A stretch of DNA of 10,231 nt from an uncultured Lysobacteraceae bacterium (GTDB taxonomy: Bacteria > Pseudomonadota > Gammaproteobacteria > Xanthomonadales > Rhodanobacteraceae): NCBI GenBank assembly GCA_946482585.1, contig CAMLSI010000165.1:1-10231 (forward strand), in the 5' to 3' direction. How positions within the stretch are numbered: the stretch's first letter is position 1; the number at the start of each line of letters is the position of its first letter. A program made the position numbers and the translations under genes. This document shows positions 1 through 6,599 of the stretch, piece by piece. Under the pieces are notes generated by a model. It saw only the letters and a list, made by a program, of their open reading frames with translations. It made no database searches and was not told where the DNA came from.

Positions 1-517
1 GATCGTCGTGCGAGAACAGCTGCGGCGGCACCGGCACGATGCCGGCCTGGTAGTCGGCCTGCGTCACGGGCTGCAGCAGAGTGCCGACGTTCGCCACGAT
101 GGCCATTTTTCCATTGTTGAACAGTGGACGCAGCGGGGCGAGCGACGGATGCAGGCCATAGCTGCCGCCGTCGCTGGGCGGGCCGCCGGGAAGGCCGCCG
201 CCGGCCGCGAGCGCGGTGAGGCTTTGCGCCTGGATCGCGGCCTGTTCCAGTGCGAGTCCGCCCGCGGACACCAGACCGTTGCGCGACTGCCGGTAGGCCG
301 CGTACTGCGCCGCGCTGTACGGCACGATGCTGTTGAAGCTGTCGTTGCCGCCGCTCAGGTAGACGCAGACCAGCGCCTTGTAGTCGCCGAAGATGTAGCG
401 GCGCTGGTTCGCCGCTGCAGCGAGCACGCTGAGATTGCCGAAGGCCGACTGCAGGCCGACGCCGCCGAGGGCGAGAGCGAGGCTGCGGCGCAGGAATTGG
501 CGTCGATTCGCGTTCAT
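1..517 (-). CDS. DUF1501 family Tat-exported protein (3' part cut by window edge)
   Basis: This is the N-terminal 172 residues of a DUF1501 protein; the gene runs off the left edge. The product starts MNANRRQFLRRSLALALGG, a twin-arginine signal peptide (R5-R6-x-F-L, then a hydrophobic stretch to about residue 36), so it is probably exported folded by the Tat system. Residues 48-62 carry the family hallmark CVYLSGGNDSFN. DUF1501 proteins are distantly related to the alkaline phosphatase/sulfatase superfamily, but their biochemical role is not established. The start ATG is fixed by a TGAGGA ribosome site four bases upstream. That site includes the stop codon of the DUF1800 gene, leaving only 7 bp between the genes, so translation is probably coupled. 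DUF1501 next to DUF1800 is a common arrangement, and the two products are presumed to act together in the periplasm. Family assignment is firm; function is unknown. Confidence 0.93.
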   Translation of the reverse strand, partial: MNANRRQFLRRSLALALGGVGLQSAFGNLSVLAAAANQRRYIFGDYKALVCVYLSGGNDSFNSIVPYSAAQYAAYRQSRNGLVSAGGLALEQAAIQAQSLTALAAGGGLPGGPPSDGGSYGLHPSLAPLRPLFNNGKMAIVANVGTLLQPVTQADYQAGIVPVPPQLFSHDD

Positions 518-521
518 GCGG

Positions 522-527
522 TCCTCA
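522..527 (-). promoter_or_regulatory. Ribosome binding site of the DUF1501 gene overlapping the upstream stop
   Basis: On the minus strand the sequence TGAGGA contains the TGA stop of the DUF1800 gene and a GAGGA Shine-Dalgarno core, four bases before the DUF1501 ATG. A ribosome terminating on the first gene would sit on the start site of the second. This fixes the start and suggests coupled translation. Confidence 0.7.
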
Positions 528-2330
528 CTTCTGCACCGAGTATTCGGGCGAGTTCATGATCAGATACAGCGCGTTCTGCACGCGCACGCGGCCGAGCGCG
601 GCGCCGTAGTCCTGCGCGGTGAGCTGCTGCAGCTGCGCGAGTATCGTCGCGCGCATGAACGGCGACATCTGGCCCGACAGGAACAGCAGGTTGTAGCGGT
701 CGAGCAATGCCGCGGGATCACCGGCCGCGAGCGAGGTATCGCGCGCGAGATTCATCTGCAGGGTGTCGGCGGAGTCGCTGTCGTAGCAGCGATCGCTGCC
801 GGTGTAGTAGCAGAACAGTTCGTAGAACAGCCGGTTCGGCGTCGATACCGCGAGCGAATCCGAGAGGATCTGGAATTCCGGCGCGCGCAGGCCGCGCGTG
901 CGGACTTCGCCCGGCGGAGCGTAGTCGGGCTTGAAGAAATTGAACACCGTCGGCGAGCGCAGCGGCGCTTCGCCGAGCCGCAGTTCGAGCGGCGGCCAGG
1001 TATTGAGGTTGCCGACGCGTCCGTTGCCCGAGCGCGCATCCATCGCGCGCCACAGGTGCGTGAGTTTCAGCAGCGGCTCGCGCAGCTTGCCGTAGGTGTC
1101 GGGCCGCTGCAGGTGGCCGCTGCGCGCCTCCGCATCGAGCAGGATCGCGCGCAGCACGGCCTTCATGTCGCCGCGCACGCCCTGTCCGTTGTTGGCGAAC
1201 TTCGCCGCGACGCGACCCACGTAGCCCGGCGTCGGATTGCTCGTGACGAGGTTCTGGATCAGCCGCCGCGCGATGAACGGACCGACATTCGGATGATTGA
1301 CGATGTTCGCGAGCGCCGCATCGAGTTCCGCCGTCGCATTGCCGGGCGCGAGCACGCCGCCCGGCAGGCTCACGTTCGCGTAGTTCAGCAACTGCTTGGG
1401 GTGCGTATTGTCGTGATAGGCCTCGACGGGCTGCATCGGCTGCTGCCAGGGCGCTTCGTCGGGATTGCCGGGACCGCACCAGAAATACGTGTCCTCGTCG
1501 CAGCAGGTGTACGTCGTCTCGCCGCAGCCGGCATTGTTCCAGTTCCAGCCCGTGAACACGGCGGCGAAACCGCGCACCGTGGCCTGGTCGTAGGTCGGCA
1601 CGGGCTGGCCGTTCTGCAGCAGCGGCTGGCCGTTGCCGTCGAGCTGCACGAGCCCCACCGAAAACAGCTGCAGCACTTCGCGCGCGAAGTTCTCGTCCGG
1701 ATGGATGTTCTGGTCTTCATCCTCCTTCTGGTTCTGCATCATGTTGAGATAGATGCCCATCGCCGGATGCAGGGTCACGCCGCGCAGCAGGTCGGAAAAA
1801 TTGCCGAATGCCTTCGTCGCGAGCATGTCCTGATAGCTCGCGAGCGCCCAGGGCTGGTAGTTCAAGGTGCCGTTCGCGTTCGACACGACGAAGATCTGGC
1901 TCAGCGCGAACGCGACGCGCTGGCGCAGCAGGTCGGTCGGCACGCGCTGCGCGCGGCTCGGGTCCGGCAAGCCCGCCGCGTTGATCGCCCAGATCTCCAG
2001 CCGGGCGTCGTCGGTGACGTCGTTGGGCGGAAGGGACGCGACCCAGTCGAGGTACGGCTCGCTCGTCGACACCGGCTCGAGGAATTGCTGATCGAGCCAC
2101 GCGCGATAGCCGAGCGAACGCACGCGCGCGATTTCGGCCGTGGTCGGACCGAAGGTGGCCTGCGCGAGGAAGCGCGCCGCGTCGATGTCGCGGCGCGGCC
2201 CCTGATCCGGCGCCTCGAAGGCGTCGAACCAGATCGCATCGGGCTTGTGTCCGGGCGACTGCGCGATTGCCGCTGCCGCTGTGAGAATACCGGCCGGAAC
2301 CGCCAGCCACCGTCGTGCTGCACTTGCCAT
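525..2330 (-). CDS. DUF1800 family exported protein
   Basis: The 601-residue product has a Sec-type signal peptide (MASAARRWLAVPAGILTAAA, likely cut near AIAQ at residues 21-24). A short linker containing IWFDAFEAP follows, then a DUF1800 domain from about residue 50 to the end. Family landmarks are ARFLAQATFGPT (52-63), HPDENFAREVLQLFSVGL (210-227), FTGWNW (259-264), PFIARRLIQNLVTSNP (351-366), NGQGVRGDMKAVLRAILLD (381-399) and SPTVFNFFKPDY (459-470). DUF1800 has no proven biochemical role; it is usually an exported protein encoded beside DUF1501, as here. All six cysteines lie in two places: C269, C276, C277 and C285 just after the FTGW motif, and C507 and C515 near the C-terminus. An even number in an exported protein suggests disulfides (inference). 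The ATG at 2330 is chosen because a GGGGA ribosome site precedes it by five bases and the signal peptide begins there. Confidence 0.95.
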   Translation of the reverse strand: MASAARRWLAVPAGILTAAAAIAQSPGHKPDAIWFDAFEAPDQGPRRDIDAARFLAQATFGPTTAEIARVRSLGYRAWLDQQFLEPVSTSEPYLDWVASLPPNDVTDDARLEIWAINAAGLPDPSRAQRVPTDLLRQRVAFALSQIFVVSNANGTLNYQPWALASYQDMLATKAFGNFSDLLRGVTLHPAMGIYLNMMQNQKEDEDQNIHPDENFAREVLQLFSVGLVQLDGNGQPLLQNGQPVPTYDQATVRGFAAVFTGWNWNNAGCGETTYTCCDEDTYFWCGPGNPDEAPWQQPMQPVEAYHDNTHPKQLLNYANVSLPGGVLAPGNATAELDAALANIVNHPNVGPFIARRLIQNLVTSNPTPGYVGRVAAKFANNGQGVRGDMKAVLRAILLDAEARSGHLQRPDTYGKLREPLLKLTHLWRAMDARSGNGRVGNLNTWPPLELRLGEAPLRSPTVFNFFKPDYAPPGEVRTRGLRAPEFQILSDSLAVSTPNRLFYELFCYYTGSDRCYDSDSADTLQMNLARDTSLAAGDPAALLDRYNLLFLSGQMSPFMRATILAQLQQLTAQDYGAALGRVRVQNALYLIMNSPEYSVQK

Positions 2331-2367
2331 GTTCGTCCCCGTACGCCGCCGCCCGGTGAATCTACGG

Positions 2368-2378
2368 GGAGCGGCTCC
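2368..2378. repeat. Short inverted repeat GGAGC-G-GCTCC
   Basis: A perfect 5-bp inverted repeat with a one-base centre lies immediately upstream of the putative -10 (2364-2359) of the minus-strand DUF1800 unit, where an operator would block RNA polymerase. It shares the GGAGC/GCTCC half-site with the longer repeat at 2421-2451. Palindromes this short are frequent in GC-rich DNA, so its role is uncertain. Confidence 0.3.
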
Positions 2379-2420
2379 ACCGATTCATGACCGACACCGC
2401 AACTTGCGACGATCGCCGTC

Positions 2421-2451
2421 GCACGGAGCGCTCTGCGCGCCGGCTCCGTGC
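2421..2451. repeat. Perfect 9-bp inverted repeat, operator-like or hairpin
   Basis: GCACGGAGC (2421-2429) and GCTCCGTGC (2443-2451) are perfect inverted copies separated by 13 bases, with arm centres 22 bp apart, about two helical turns. The repeat lies between two divergent genes, where a terminator is not expected, and no T-tract follows it. A dimeric regulator site is one reading; an RNA hairpin is another. The inner GGAGC/GCTCC bases recur in the smaller palindrome at 2368-2378. No regulator gene adjoins it in this window. Confidence 0.45.
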
Positions 2452-2527
2452 CGCCCCTGACCTTTGGACCTGTCGCCGCGATCCGCATCCGCGTAACGTT
2501 GCCGACTTTCCGCCCCGACGCCCTGCC

Positions 2528-3457
2528 GTGAATGCCACTGCCGAAGCGGACAGCGCCGCTTCCTCCTCGCTCGTCAAAGCGGCTTTGCTGATGACCGCGA
2601 GCGCCGTCCTGTTCGGCTTCATGACGGTAACGATCCGCCTCGCATCGAAGCAGCTGCACGCATTCGAGATCGCGTTCTTCCGCAGTCTGTTCGGCTTCGT
2701 GTTCGCGCTGCCGCTGATGCTGCGGCACGGCCCTGCGCTGCTGCGCACGAACAAATGGGCGTTCTACGTGCTGCGCTGCTGCATCGGCATCGTGTCGATG
2801 CTCGCGGGCTTCTGGGCCGTGGTGCATCTGCCGCTCGCGCAGGCGATCTCGCTGTCGTACGCGACGCCGCTGTTCGTGACCATCGGCGCGGTCGTGTTTC
2901 TCGGCGAAGTCGTCCGCCTGCGCCGCTGGACCGCGGTGCTGCTCGGCTTCATCGGCGTGCTCGTGATCGTGCGCCCCGGCGCGGCCGATTTCAGCGGCGC
3001 GAGCCTCGTCGCCCTGCTCGCCGCCGCGATGAGCGGCACCGTCGCGATCAGCATCAAGTTCCTGTCGCGCACCGAGCATCCCGATGCGATCGTGCTGATC
3101 ACGACGGGCCTCTGGGTGCTGCTGTCGCTGCCGGCGGCGATTCCGTTCTGGCAATGGCCGAATGCGGAATCGTGGCTCTGGGTCGTGCTCGCCGGCGGAT
3201 TCGGCACGATCGCACATCTGCTATGGACGCGCGCGCTCAAGCTCGGCGAAGTCTCCGCGCTGACGCCGCTGAGTTTCCTGCAGCTGCCCGTCGTGATCGT
3301 GTTCGGCTATTTCCTGTTCTCGGAAAAGCTCGACCTGTGGACCTTCGTCGGCGCCGCCGTGATCGTCGGCAGCAACATCTACATCGCGCACCGCGAGGCA
3401 CGGCTCGCGCGCCCGGTCGTCACCGACAAGGGCGTCGCGAGCGAAACGACGGGCTGA
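2528..3457 (+). CDS. EamA/DMT superfamily inner-membrane transporter
   Basis: The 309-residue product is a drug/metabolite transporter superfamily protein with two EamA repeats and ten predicted membrane helices. Approximate helix positions are 18-39, 46-65, 79-100, 106-126, 134-149, 158-179, 187-207, 216-235, 247-264 and 270-287, followed by a basic cytoplasmic tail. Repeat 1 ends in the usual pattern of a short-loop helix pair, LSYATPLFVTIGAVVFLGE (109-127) then GFIGVLVIVRPG (140-151). Repeat 2 mirrors it with LTPLSFLQLPVVIVFGYF and FSEKL. Substrates in this family range from amino acids and nucleosides to S-adenosylmethionine and cannot be read from sequence here. I chose the GTG start because the residues upstream are not transporter-like and a weak -10 lies 28 bases before it. 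No strong ribosome site precedes this GTG; the next in-frame ATG (2591) would start inside helix 1. The gene stands alone, converging on rsuA with a 16-bp gap. Confidence 0.92.
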   Translation: MNATAEADSAASSSLVKAALLMTASAVLFGFMTVTIRLASKQLHAFEIAFFRSLFGFVFALPLMLRHGPALLRTNKWAFYVLRCCIGIVSMLAGFWAVVHLPLAQAISLSYATPLFVTIGAVVFLGEVVRLRRWTAVLLGFIGVLVIVRPGAADFSGASLVALLAAAMSGTVAISIKFLSRTEHPDAIVLITTGLWVLLSLPAAIPFWQWPNAESWLWVVLAGGFGTIAHLLWTRALKLGEVSALTPLSFLQLPVVIVFGYFLFSEKLDLWTFVGAAVIVGSNIYIAHREARLARPVVTDKGVASETTG

Positions 3458-3473
3458 TCGACCCGGTCCGCAC

Positions 3474-4175
3474 TCAGCGCGCGAACACGCGCGCAATGTC
3501 GTCCGGCGCCAGCGCGCGCCACTCGCCGGGCGCGAGGCCGTCCAGCGTCAGCGCGCCGACGGCCGCGCGGTGCAGGGCCGTCACGTGATTGCCGGTCGCC
3601 GCGAACATGCGCCGCACCTGGTGATAGCGGCCTTCGTGCAAGGTCAGCCGCGCCGAGCGCGGCGATACGACCTCGAGCTCCGCCGGCAGCAGCGGCGTCT
3701 TCTCGCCGTCGAGCATCAGCGTGCCGCCGGCGAAGATCGCAGCTTCGTCGCCGCGAAGATCCTGCGCCAGCGTCGCCTCGTAGCGTTTGGGAATACTGGA
3801 TTTCGGCGAAATGATCCGATGCAGCAGCACGCCGTCGTCGGTCAGCAGCAGCAGGCCCGAGGTATCGCGATCCAGACGCCCGACCGGCGACAGCAGAGGA
3901 TCGCGATAGCGGTAGCGCCGCGGCAGCAGGTCGTAGATCAGCCGGCCCGGGTCCTTGGTCGAGCAGGTGTAGCCGACCGGCTTGTGCAGCAGCACGACGA
4001 GGCCCGGCGGCGGATCGAGCGGCTCTTCGTCGATGCGCACCTGCGCCGGATCGATGCGGGTGTCTTCGTCCAGCGCATTGCCGTCGGCATCGGTGATGCG
4101 TCCGTCGCGAAACCATGCCGCGACCTCGCGCCGGCTGCCGTAACCGAGATTCGCAATCAGCCGCAGCAGTTTCAT
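3474..4175 (-). CDS. rsuA: 16S rRNA pseudouridine(516) synthase RsuA
   Basis: The 233-residue product is close to the length of E. coli RsuA (231). RsuA converts U516 of 16S rRNA to pseudouridine during small-subunit assembly. An S4-like RNA-binding domain occupies about residues 1-48. The catalytic domain follows with HKPVGYTCSTKDP (64-76) and the family signature GRLDRDTSGLLLLTDDG, whose D102 is the expected catalytic aspartate at the same position as in E. coli. The C-terminal block EGRYHQVRRMFAATGNHV and LAPGEWRAL is also typical of RsuA rather than RluB/RluE/RluF. The ATG overlaps the TGA of the upstream methyltransferase (ATGA), and a GGGAG ribosome site (4188-4184) lies eight bases before it inside that gene. 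Two 16S rRNA modification enzymes are therefore co-expressed. The assignment is strong; the exact target uridine is by homology. Confidence 0.93.
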   Translation of the reverse strand: MKLLRLIANLGYGSRREVAAWFRDGRITDADGNALDEDTRIDPAQVRIDEEPLDPPPGLVVLLHKPVGYTCSTKDPGRLIYDLLPRRYRYRDPLLSPVGRLDRDTSGLLLLTDDGVLLHRIISPKSSIPKRYEATLAQDLRGDEAAIFAGGTLMLDGEKTPLLPAELEVVSPRSARLTLHEGRYHQVRRMFAATGNHVTALHRAAVGALTLDGLAPGEWRALAPDDIARVFAR

Positions 4176-5218
4176 GCGCGCGGCTCCCGTGCGGCGATGA
4201 CTTTGAAGCCCTGCGCGTCGGCGAGCACCTGCGTCTGCGCGAAGGATTCCTTCATGGTCTGCTCGTACGGCAGATGGCGGTTCGCGACGAGCAGCAGCCG
4301 GCCCTGCGGCGTCAGCGCCTGCGCCGCCGCGCGGATGAAGCGACGGCCGAGCTCCGGCTCGTCGGCGCGGCCCTGATGGAACGGCGGATTGGTCACGATG
4401 AAATCGTAGCGGTGCGGCAGTCCGCGCGTGACGTCGTGCCAGAAGTAGTGCAGCGCGACAGGCTGTTCGCGCGTCGCGGCGATGCGGTCGAGATTGAGAC
4501 GCGCGAGCTCGAGGGCGCGCGCCTCCGCCTCGAACAGATCCAGCGCATCGACGCGCGCACAGCGGGCGAGCACTTCGCTCGCGAGGTAGCCGTATCCCGC
4601 GCCGAGATCGGCGCCGCGTCCGGCCAGATCGGCCGGCAGCTGCGCCGCGAGCAGGGCCGAGGCCGCGTCGATGCGATCCCAGGCGAACAGGCCGGGCCGG
4701 CTCAGGAAGCGGCCGTCGGCGATGGTCTGAGGCGCGGCCTCGTCCTGCCATTGCCGAGCGAGCGTCGCGTCGACCTGCGCCGGCTCGTGGCGGCGCCAGA
4801 ACACGCGACACTTGTGCTTGCTCATCGTCGCGGGCGTACCGGCGAGACGTTCGAAATCGCTTTCGATCGCGCGCGCACCTTCACTGTTCGCGACGCTCGC
4901 GACGACGAGCGCGCCGGGCGATGCGAGTTCCAGCGCATGCGCGAGCAACGCGCGCGCCTCGCCACGCTGGCGCGGCGGCAGCATCAGCACCGCGTCGAAG
5001 CGCGCGTCCGTCAGCGCAATGGCTTCGACGTCGAGCGGCAGCGCATCGGCGAAGGGGCGGAAGCTCTGTTCGGCGACGATCGCGACACGGCCGAATACCG
5101 AACGAAACTGCTGCAATCCCTGGCCGTTGCGCGCGCGCAGGAATGCAAGCCGCGCCGGCGGTATCAGCGTGCCGTCGAGAAACGGCAGAAACAGAGCCTG
5201 CAGCGCGGGGTCGTCCAC
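4172..5218 (-). CDS. rsmC: RsmC-like 16S rRNA (guanine-N2) methyltransferase
   Basis: The 348-residue product is a class I SAM-dependent methyltransferase of the RsmC/RlmG type, which transfers methyl to N2 of a guanine in rRNA (G1207 of 16S for RsmC). Residues 1 to about 165 form a degenerate N-terminal half. The catalytic half shows SRPGLFAWDRID (173-184), the SAM-binding motif I DLGAGYGYLA (204-213), an acidic strand-2 end DALDLFEAEA, and the N2-guanine/adenine methyltransferase motif NPPFHQG (277-283), then RLLLVANRHLPYE (307-319). The length is near E. coli RsmC (343). The GTG start at 5218 is chosen because GAGG lies six bases before it and the upstream in-frame extension to 5311 is not family-like. 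It overlaps rsuA by four bases (ATGA). RlmG or another member of the group, with a different target guanine, cannot be excluded, so the symbol is less certain than the family. Confidence 0.84.
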   Translation of the reverse strand: MDDPALQALFLPFLDGTLIPPARLAFLRARNGQGLQQFRSVFGRVAIVAEQSFRPFADALPLDVEAIALTDARFDAVLMLPPRQRGEARALLAHALELASPGALVVASVANSEGARAIESDFERLAGTPATMSKHKCRVFWRRHEPAQVDATLARQWQDEAAPQTIADGRFLSRPGLFAWDRIDAASALLAAQLPADLAGRGADLGAGYGYLASEVLARCARVDALDLFEAEARALELARLNLDRIAATREQPVALHYFWHDVTRGLPHRYDFIVTNPPFHQGRADEPELGRRFIRAAAQALTPQGRLLLVANRHLPYEQTMKESFAQTQVLADAQGFKVIAAREPRA

Positions 5219-5224
5219 GGTGAT

Positions 5225-5228
5225 CCTC
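5225..5228 (-). promoter_or_regulatory. Ribosome binding site fixing the GTG start of the rsmC-like gene
   Basis: GAGG on the minus strand ends six bases before the GTG at 5218. It supports that GTG over the ATG at 5311, which would add 31 residues with no family resemblance. Confidence 0.65.
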
Positions 5229-5390
5229 GGCAGCGTCGATGACGCGGGGCGCGTAGCGTAGCCCAGGCATCGTGCCTGCGGCGCGACGGCAGGCGGTTGC
5301 CCATTCCCCATTCCTCGTCACATCGGAACCGCTTCAGCTCAGGCTAAGCTCGCGCCTTGTGGACTGCACCGACCGGCGCAGCCGCCTGTC

Positions 5391-5396
5391 AGGGAG
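5391..5396 (+). promoter_or_regulatory. Ribosome binding site of the lipoprotein gene
   Basis: AGGGAG ends six bases before the ATG at 5403. It favours this ATG over the TTG at 5397, which lies too close to the site. Confidence 0.75.
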
Positions 5397-5402
5397 TTGA
5401 CC

Positions 5403-6578
5403 ATGCCGTCTCGTCCGCTACGTGCGCTGCCGCTGTCGCTGATCCTGGCCGCATGCCAGCCCGGCTCGCCGCCGCCGACGGCCTCGCCACCGGCCGCATC
5501 GGCCGCAGCGACGAATTGCCTGACGGCGCTGCCGTCCTCGCCGCTGACCGCGCCGTCCGCTTCGCTGTATGCACAGGATTTCGCCGCGGCGCGGCTCGAC
5601 GCGGCCGGCCTGCGCTGCATCGCGAGTGTCTGGGGCGAAACCCGTTTCGCGTCGCCCGAGGCCTACGATCCGAACTACGCGCGCGTGCAGGCTGCGCACG
5701 GCGAGGACACCGATCTGCACTGGTCCAGTGTCACGCGCGAGCGCGTGCAGTTGCTGCGCGTCGCGCAAGGCGCAGCGGCGACGACGTGGCTGCTGCGCAT
5801 CGACAGCGGACGCGCGCTCGAAGGCAGCCGCTACGATCTGATCTTCACGAGCGATGCGCAGGGCAAGCTGCGCGATCAGATGCTCGTCGGCGTCGAAGGC
5901 ATCCGCTATCGCCGCAACGTCGACCTGCGCAGTCCCACGCAGTTCACCGTGCTCGAGAACGCCGGCCGCGAACAGCAGACCGGCCCCGACTACAACGCGG
6001 CGTTCCGCATCGACGACAGCGGCCGCATCTCCCACGACCCGAACGGCGTGACCGCCGCACTGGACGCGGCGGCGATCAACAGCTCGGCAGTGACGAACGA
6101 TACGGGCGCCGACGACGGCACCTACAGCAGCAGCTCGATCGAAACCGTCGACGGCGCGCCCGGCGACGCCGAGGCGATACGCCAGTTGCTGTTCTCCGAT
6201 TCCGGCGTCACCGAGGAAATCGTGCAGCGCCAGGCACTGGCCGACGGCGCGCTCGCGATGGTTGCGGTCGGACGCACCGAAGTCGCGGGTCTCGTGCTGT
6301 ACGTGCTGCGACCGACGGCGACCGGCGCGAACAAGGAAACGCGCTACGACGTCGCGAGCCTGACCTTCCCCGAACCGGCGCAGGCGATCGGCGGCGATCT
6401 CGGCACCGTGAGCTGGGCGGCGCAGAAGGACGGCGTCGACATCGCACTGCCGATGCGCTACGCGTTCTCGCGCGAAGGCGGCAATCCCGACAGCGGCGAG
6501 CCCGAGGCGCGCAGCGTCGAGCAGGTGCTGCGCGCGCGGCTGGTCCTCGCCGACGGCAAGCTGCACGTCGTGAAATAG
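5403..6578 (+). CDS. Predicted outer-membrane lipoprotein of unknown function
   Basis: The 391-residue product opens with a short lipoprotein signal: MPSRPLR, a hydrophobic core, then the lipobox L15-A-A-C18. Glutamine follows the cysteine, not aspartate, so sorting to the outer membrane is the default expectation. Residues 19-37 are a Pro/Ala/Ser linker. The mature domain begins near residue 38 and holds only two further cysteines, C39 and C72, a plausible disulfide. The body alternates short beta-like segments (for example TTWLLRIDSG, RYDLIFTSDAQGK, PTQFTVLENAG) and looks mostly beta-rich. A low-complexity Ser/Thr/Asp stretch lies around residues 220-245 (SSAVTNDTGADDGTYSSSS) and may be a loop between two halves. 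I do not recognise the family and see no catalytic motif. The gene stands alone, divergent from rsmC and converging on the DUF1801 gene. The coding call is strong: lipobox, ribosome site and codon bias agree. Confidence 0.87.
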   Translation: MPSRPLRALPLSLILAACQPGSPPPTASPPAASAAATNCLTALPSSPLTAPSASLYAQDFAAARLDAAGLRCIASVWGETRFASPEAYDPNYARVQAAHGEDTDLHWSSVTRERVQLLRVAQGAAATTWLLRIDSGRALEGSRYDLIFTSDAQGKLRDQMLVGVEGIRYRRNVDLRSPTQFTVLENAGREQQTGPDYNAAFRIDDSGRISHDPNGVTAALDAAAINSSAVTNDTGADDGTYSSSSIETVDGAPGDAEAIRQLLFSDSGVTEEIVQRQALADGALAMVAVGRTEVAGLVLYVLRPTATGANKETRYDVASLTFPEPAQAIGGDLGTVSWAAQKDGVDIALPMRYAFSREGGNPDSGEPEARSVEQVLRARLVLADGKLHVVK

Positions 6579-6579
6579 G

Positions 6580-6599
6580 GCCGCCGCTTCGGCGTCGTC
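6580..6599. terminator. Possible bidirectional hairpin between convergent genes
   Basis: Between the lipoprotein stop and the DUF1801 stop a stem of eight positions with two C-T mismatches closes on a TTCG tetraloop (6588-6591), with C and G flanking the loop as in stable UUCG hairpins. It overlaps the DUF1801 stop codon. No T-tract follows on either strand, so a role in termination is only a guess from the convergent context. Confidence 0.28.

Larger units (their letters stand above)
2331..2527. promoter_or_regulatory. Divergent intergenic region between DUF1800 and EamA genes
   Basis: These 197 bp should hold promoters for both directions. For the minus-strand unit, a TAGATT hexamer (2364-2359, four of six matches to TATAAT) lies 28 bases before the DUF1800 ATG; no convincing -35 accompanies it. 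For the plus strand, TAACGT (2494-2499) lies 28 bases before the GTG of the EamA gene and is a weak -10 candidate. Two inverted repeats built from GGAGC and GCTCC lie in the gap and are listed separately. The plus frame is open back to 2387, but the encoded residues are Arg-rich and unlike a transporter N-terminus, so I read this stretch as non-coding. Confidence 0.45.
5219..5402. promoter_or_regulatory. Divergent intergenic region between rsmC-like and lipoprotein genes
   Basis: These 184 bp separate two genes transcribed apart. On the plus strand GGCTAAGCT contains a -10-like hexamer TAAGCT (5345-5350), 52 bases before the lipoprotein ATG. On the minus strand GGCTACGCT contains TACGCT (5260-5255), 36 bases before the rsmC-like GTG. 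Neither has a clear -35. Between them is a perfect 6-bp inverted repeat with a three-base loop, CAGGCA-TCG-TGCCTG (5264-5278), which would overlap the -35 region of the minus-strand promoter. A further GGCA/TGCC pair lies at about 5289-5302. Promoter calls are weak. Confidence 0.4.

Noticed and set aside
435..2390. A 651-codon open frame on the plus strand opposite the DUF1800 gene
   Set aside because: It is Arg/Val/Glu-rich with no recognisable domain and lies antisense to a gene with clear family motifs. Long antisense frames are expected from the strong third-position GC bias.
2387..2527. N-terminal extension of the EamA frame to ATG 2387
   Set aside because: The added 47 residues are Arg/Pro-rich, contain the 9-bp inverted repeat and the weak -10, and do not resemble a transporter N-terminus.
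2532..2591. A 19-codon out-of-frame ORF starting inside the EamA gene and ending in TGATG at an in-frame ATG (2591)
   Set aside because: It could act as a leader coupling to a later start, but that ATG would begin inside the first membrane helix, and the peptide has no ribosome site or recognisable features. Probably chance.
1901..3217. A 438-codon minus-strand frame spanning the DUF1800 start, the intergenic gap and the EamA gene
   Set aside because: Its product is almost entirely charged and Arg-rich, with no domain; it crosses two genes with clear family features.
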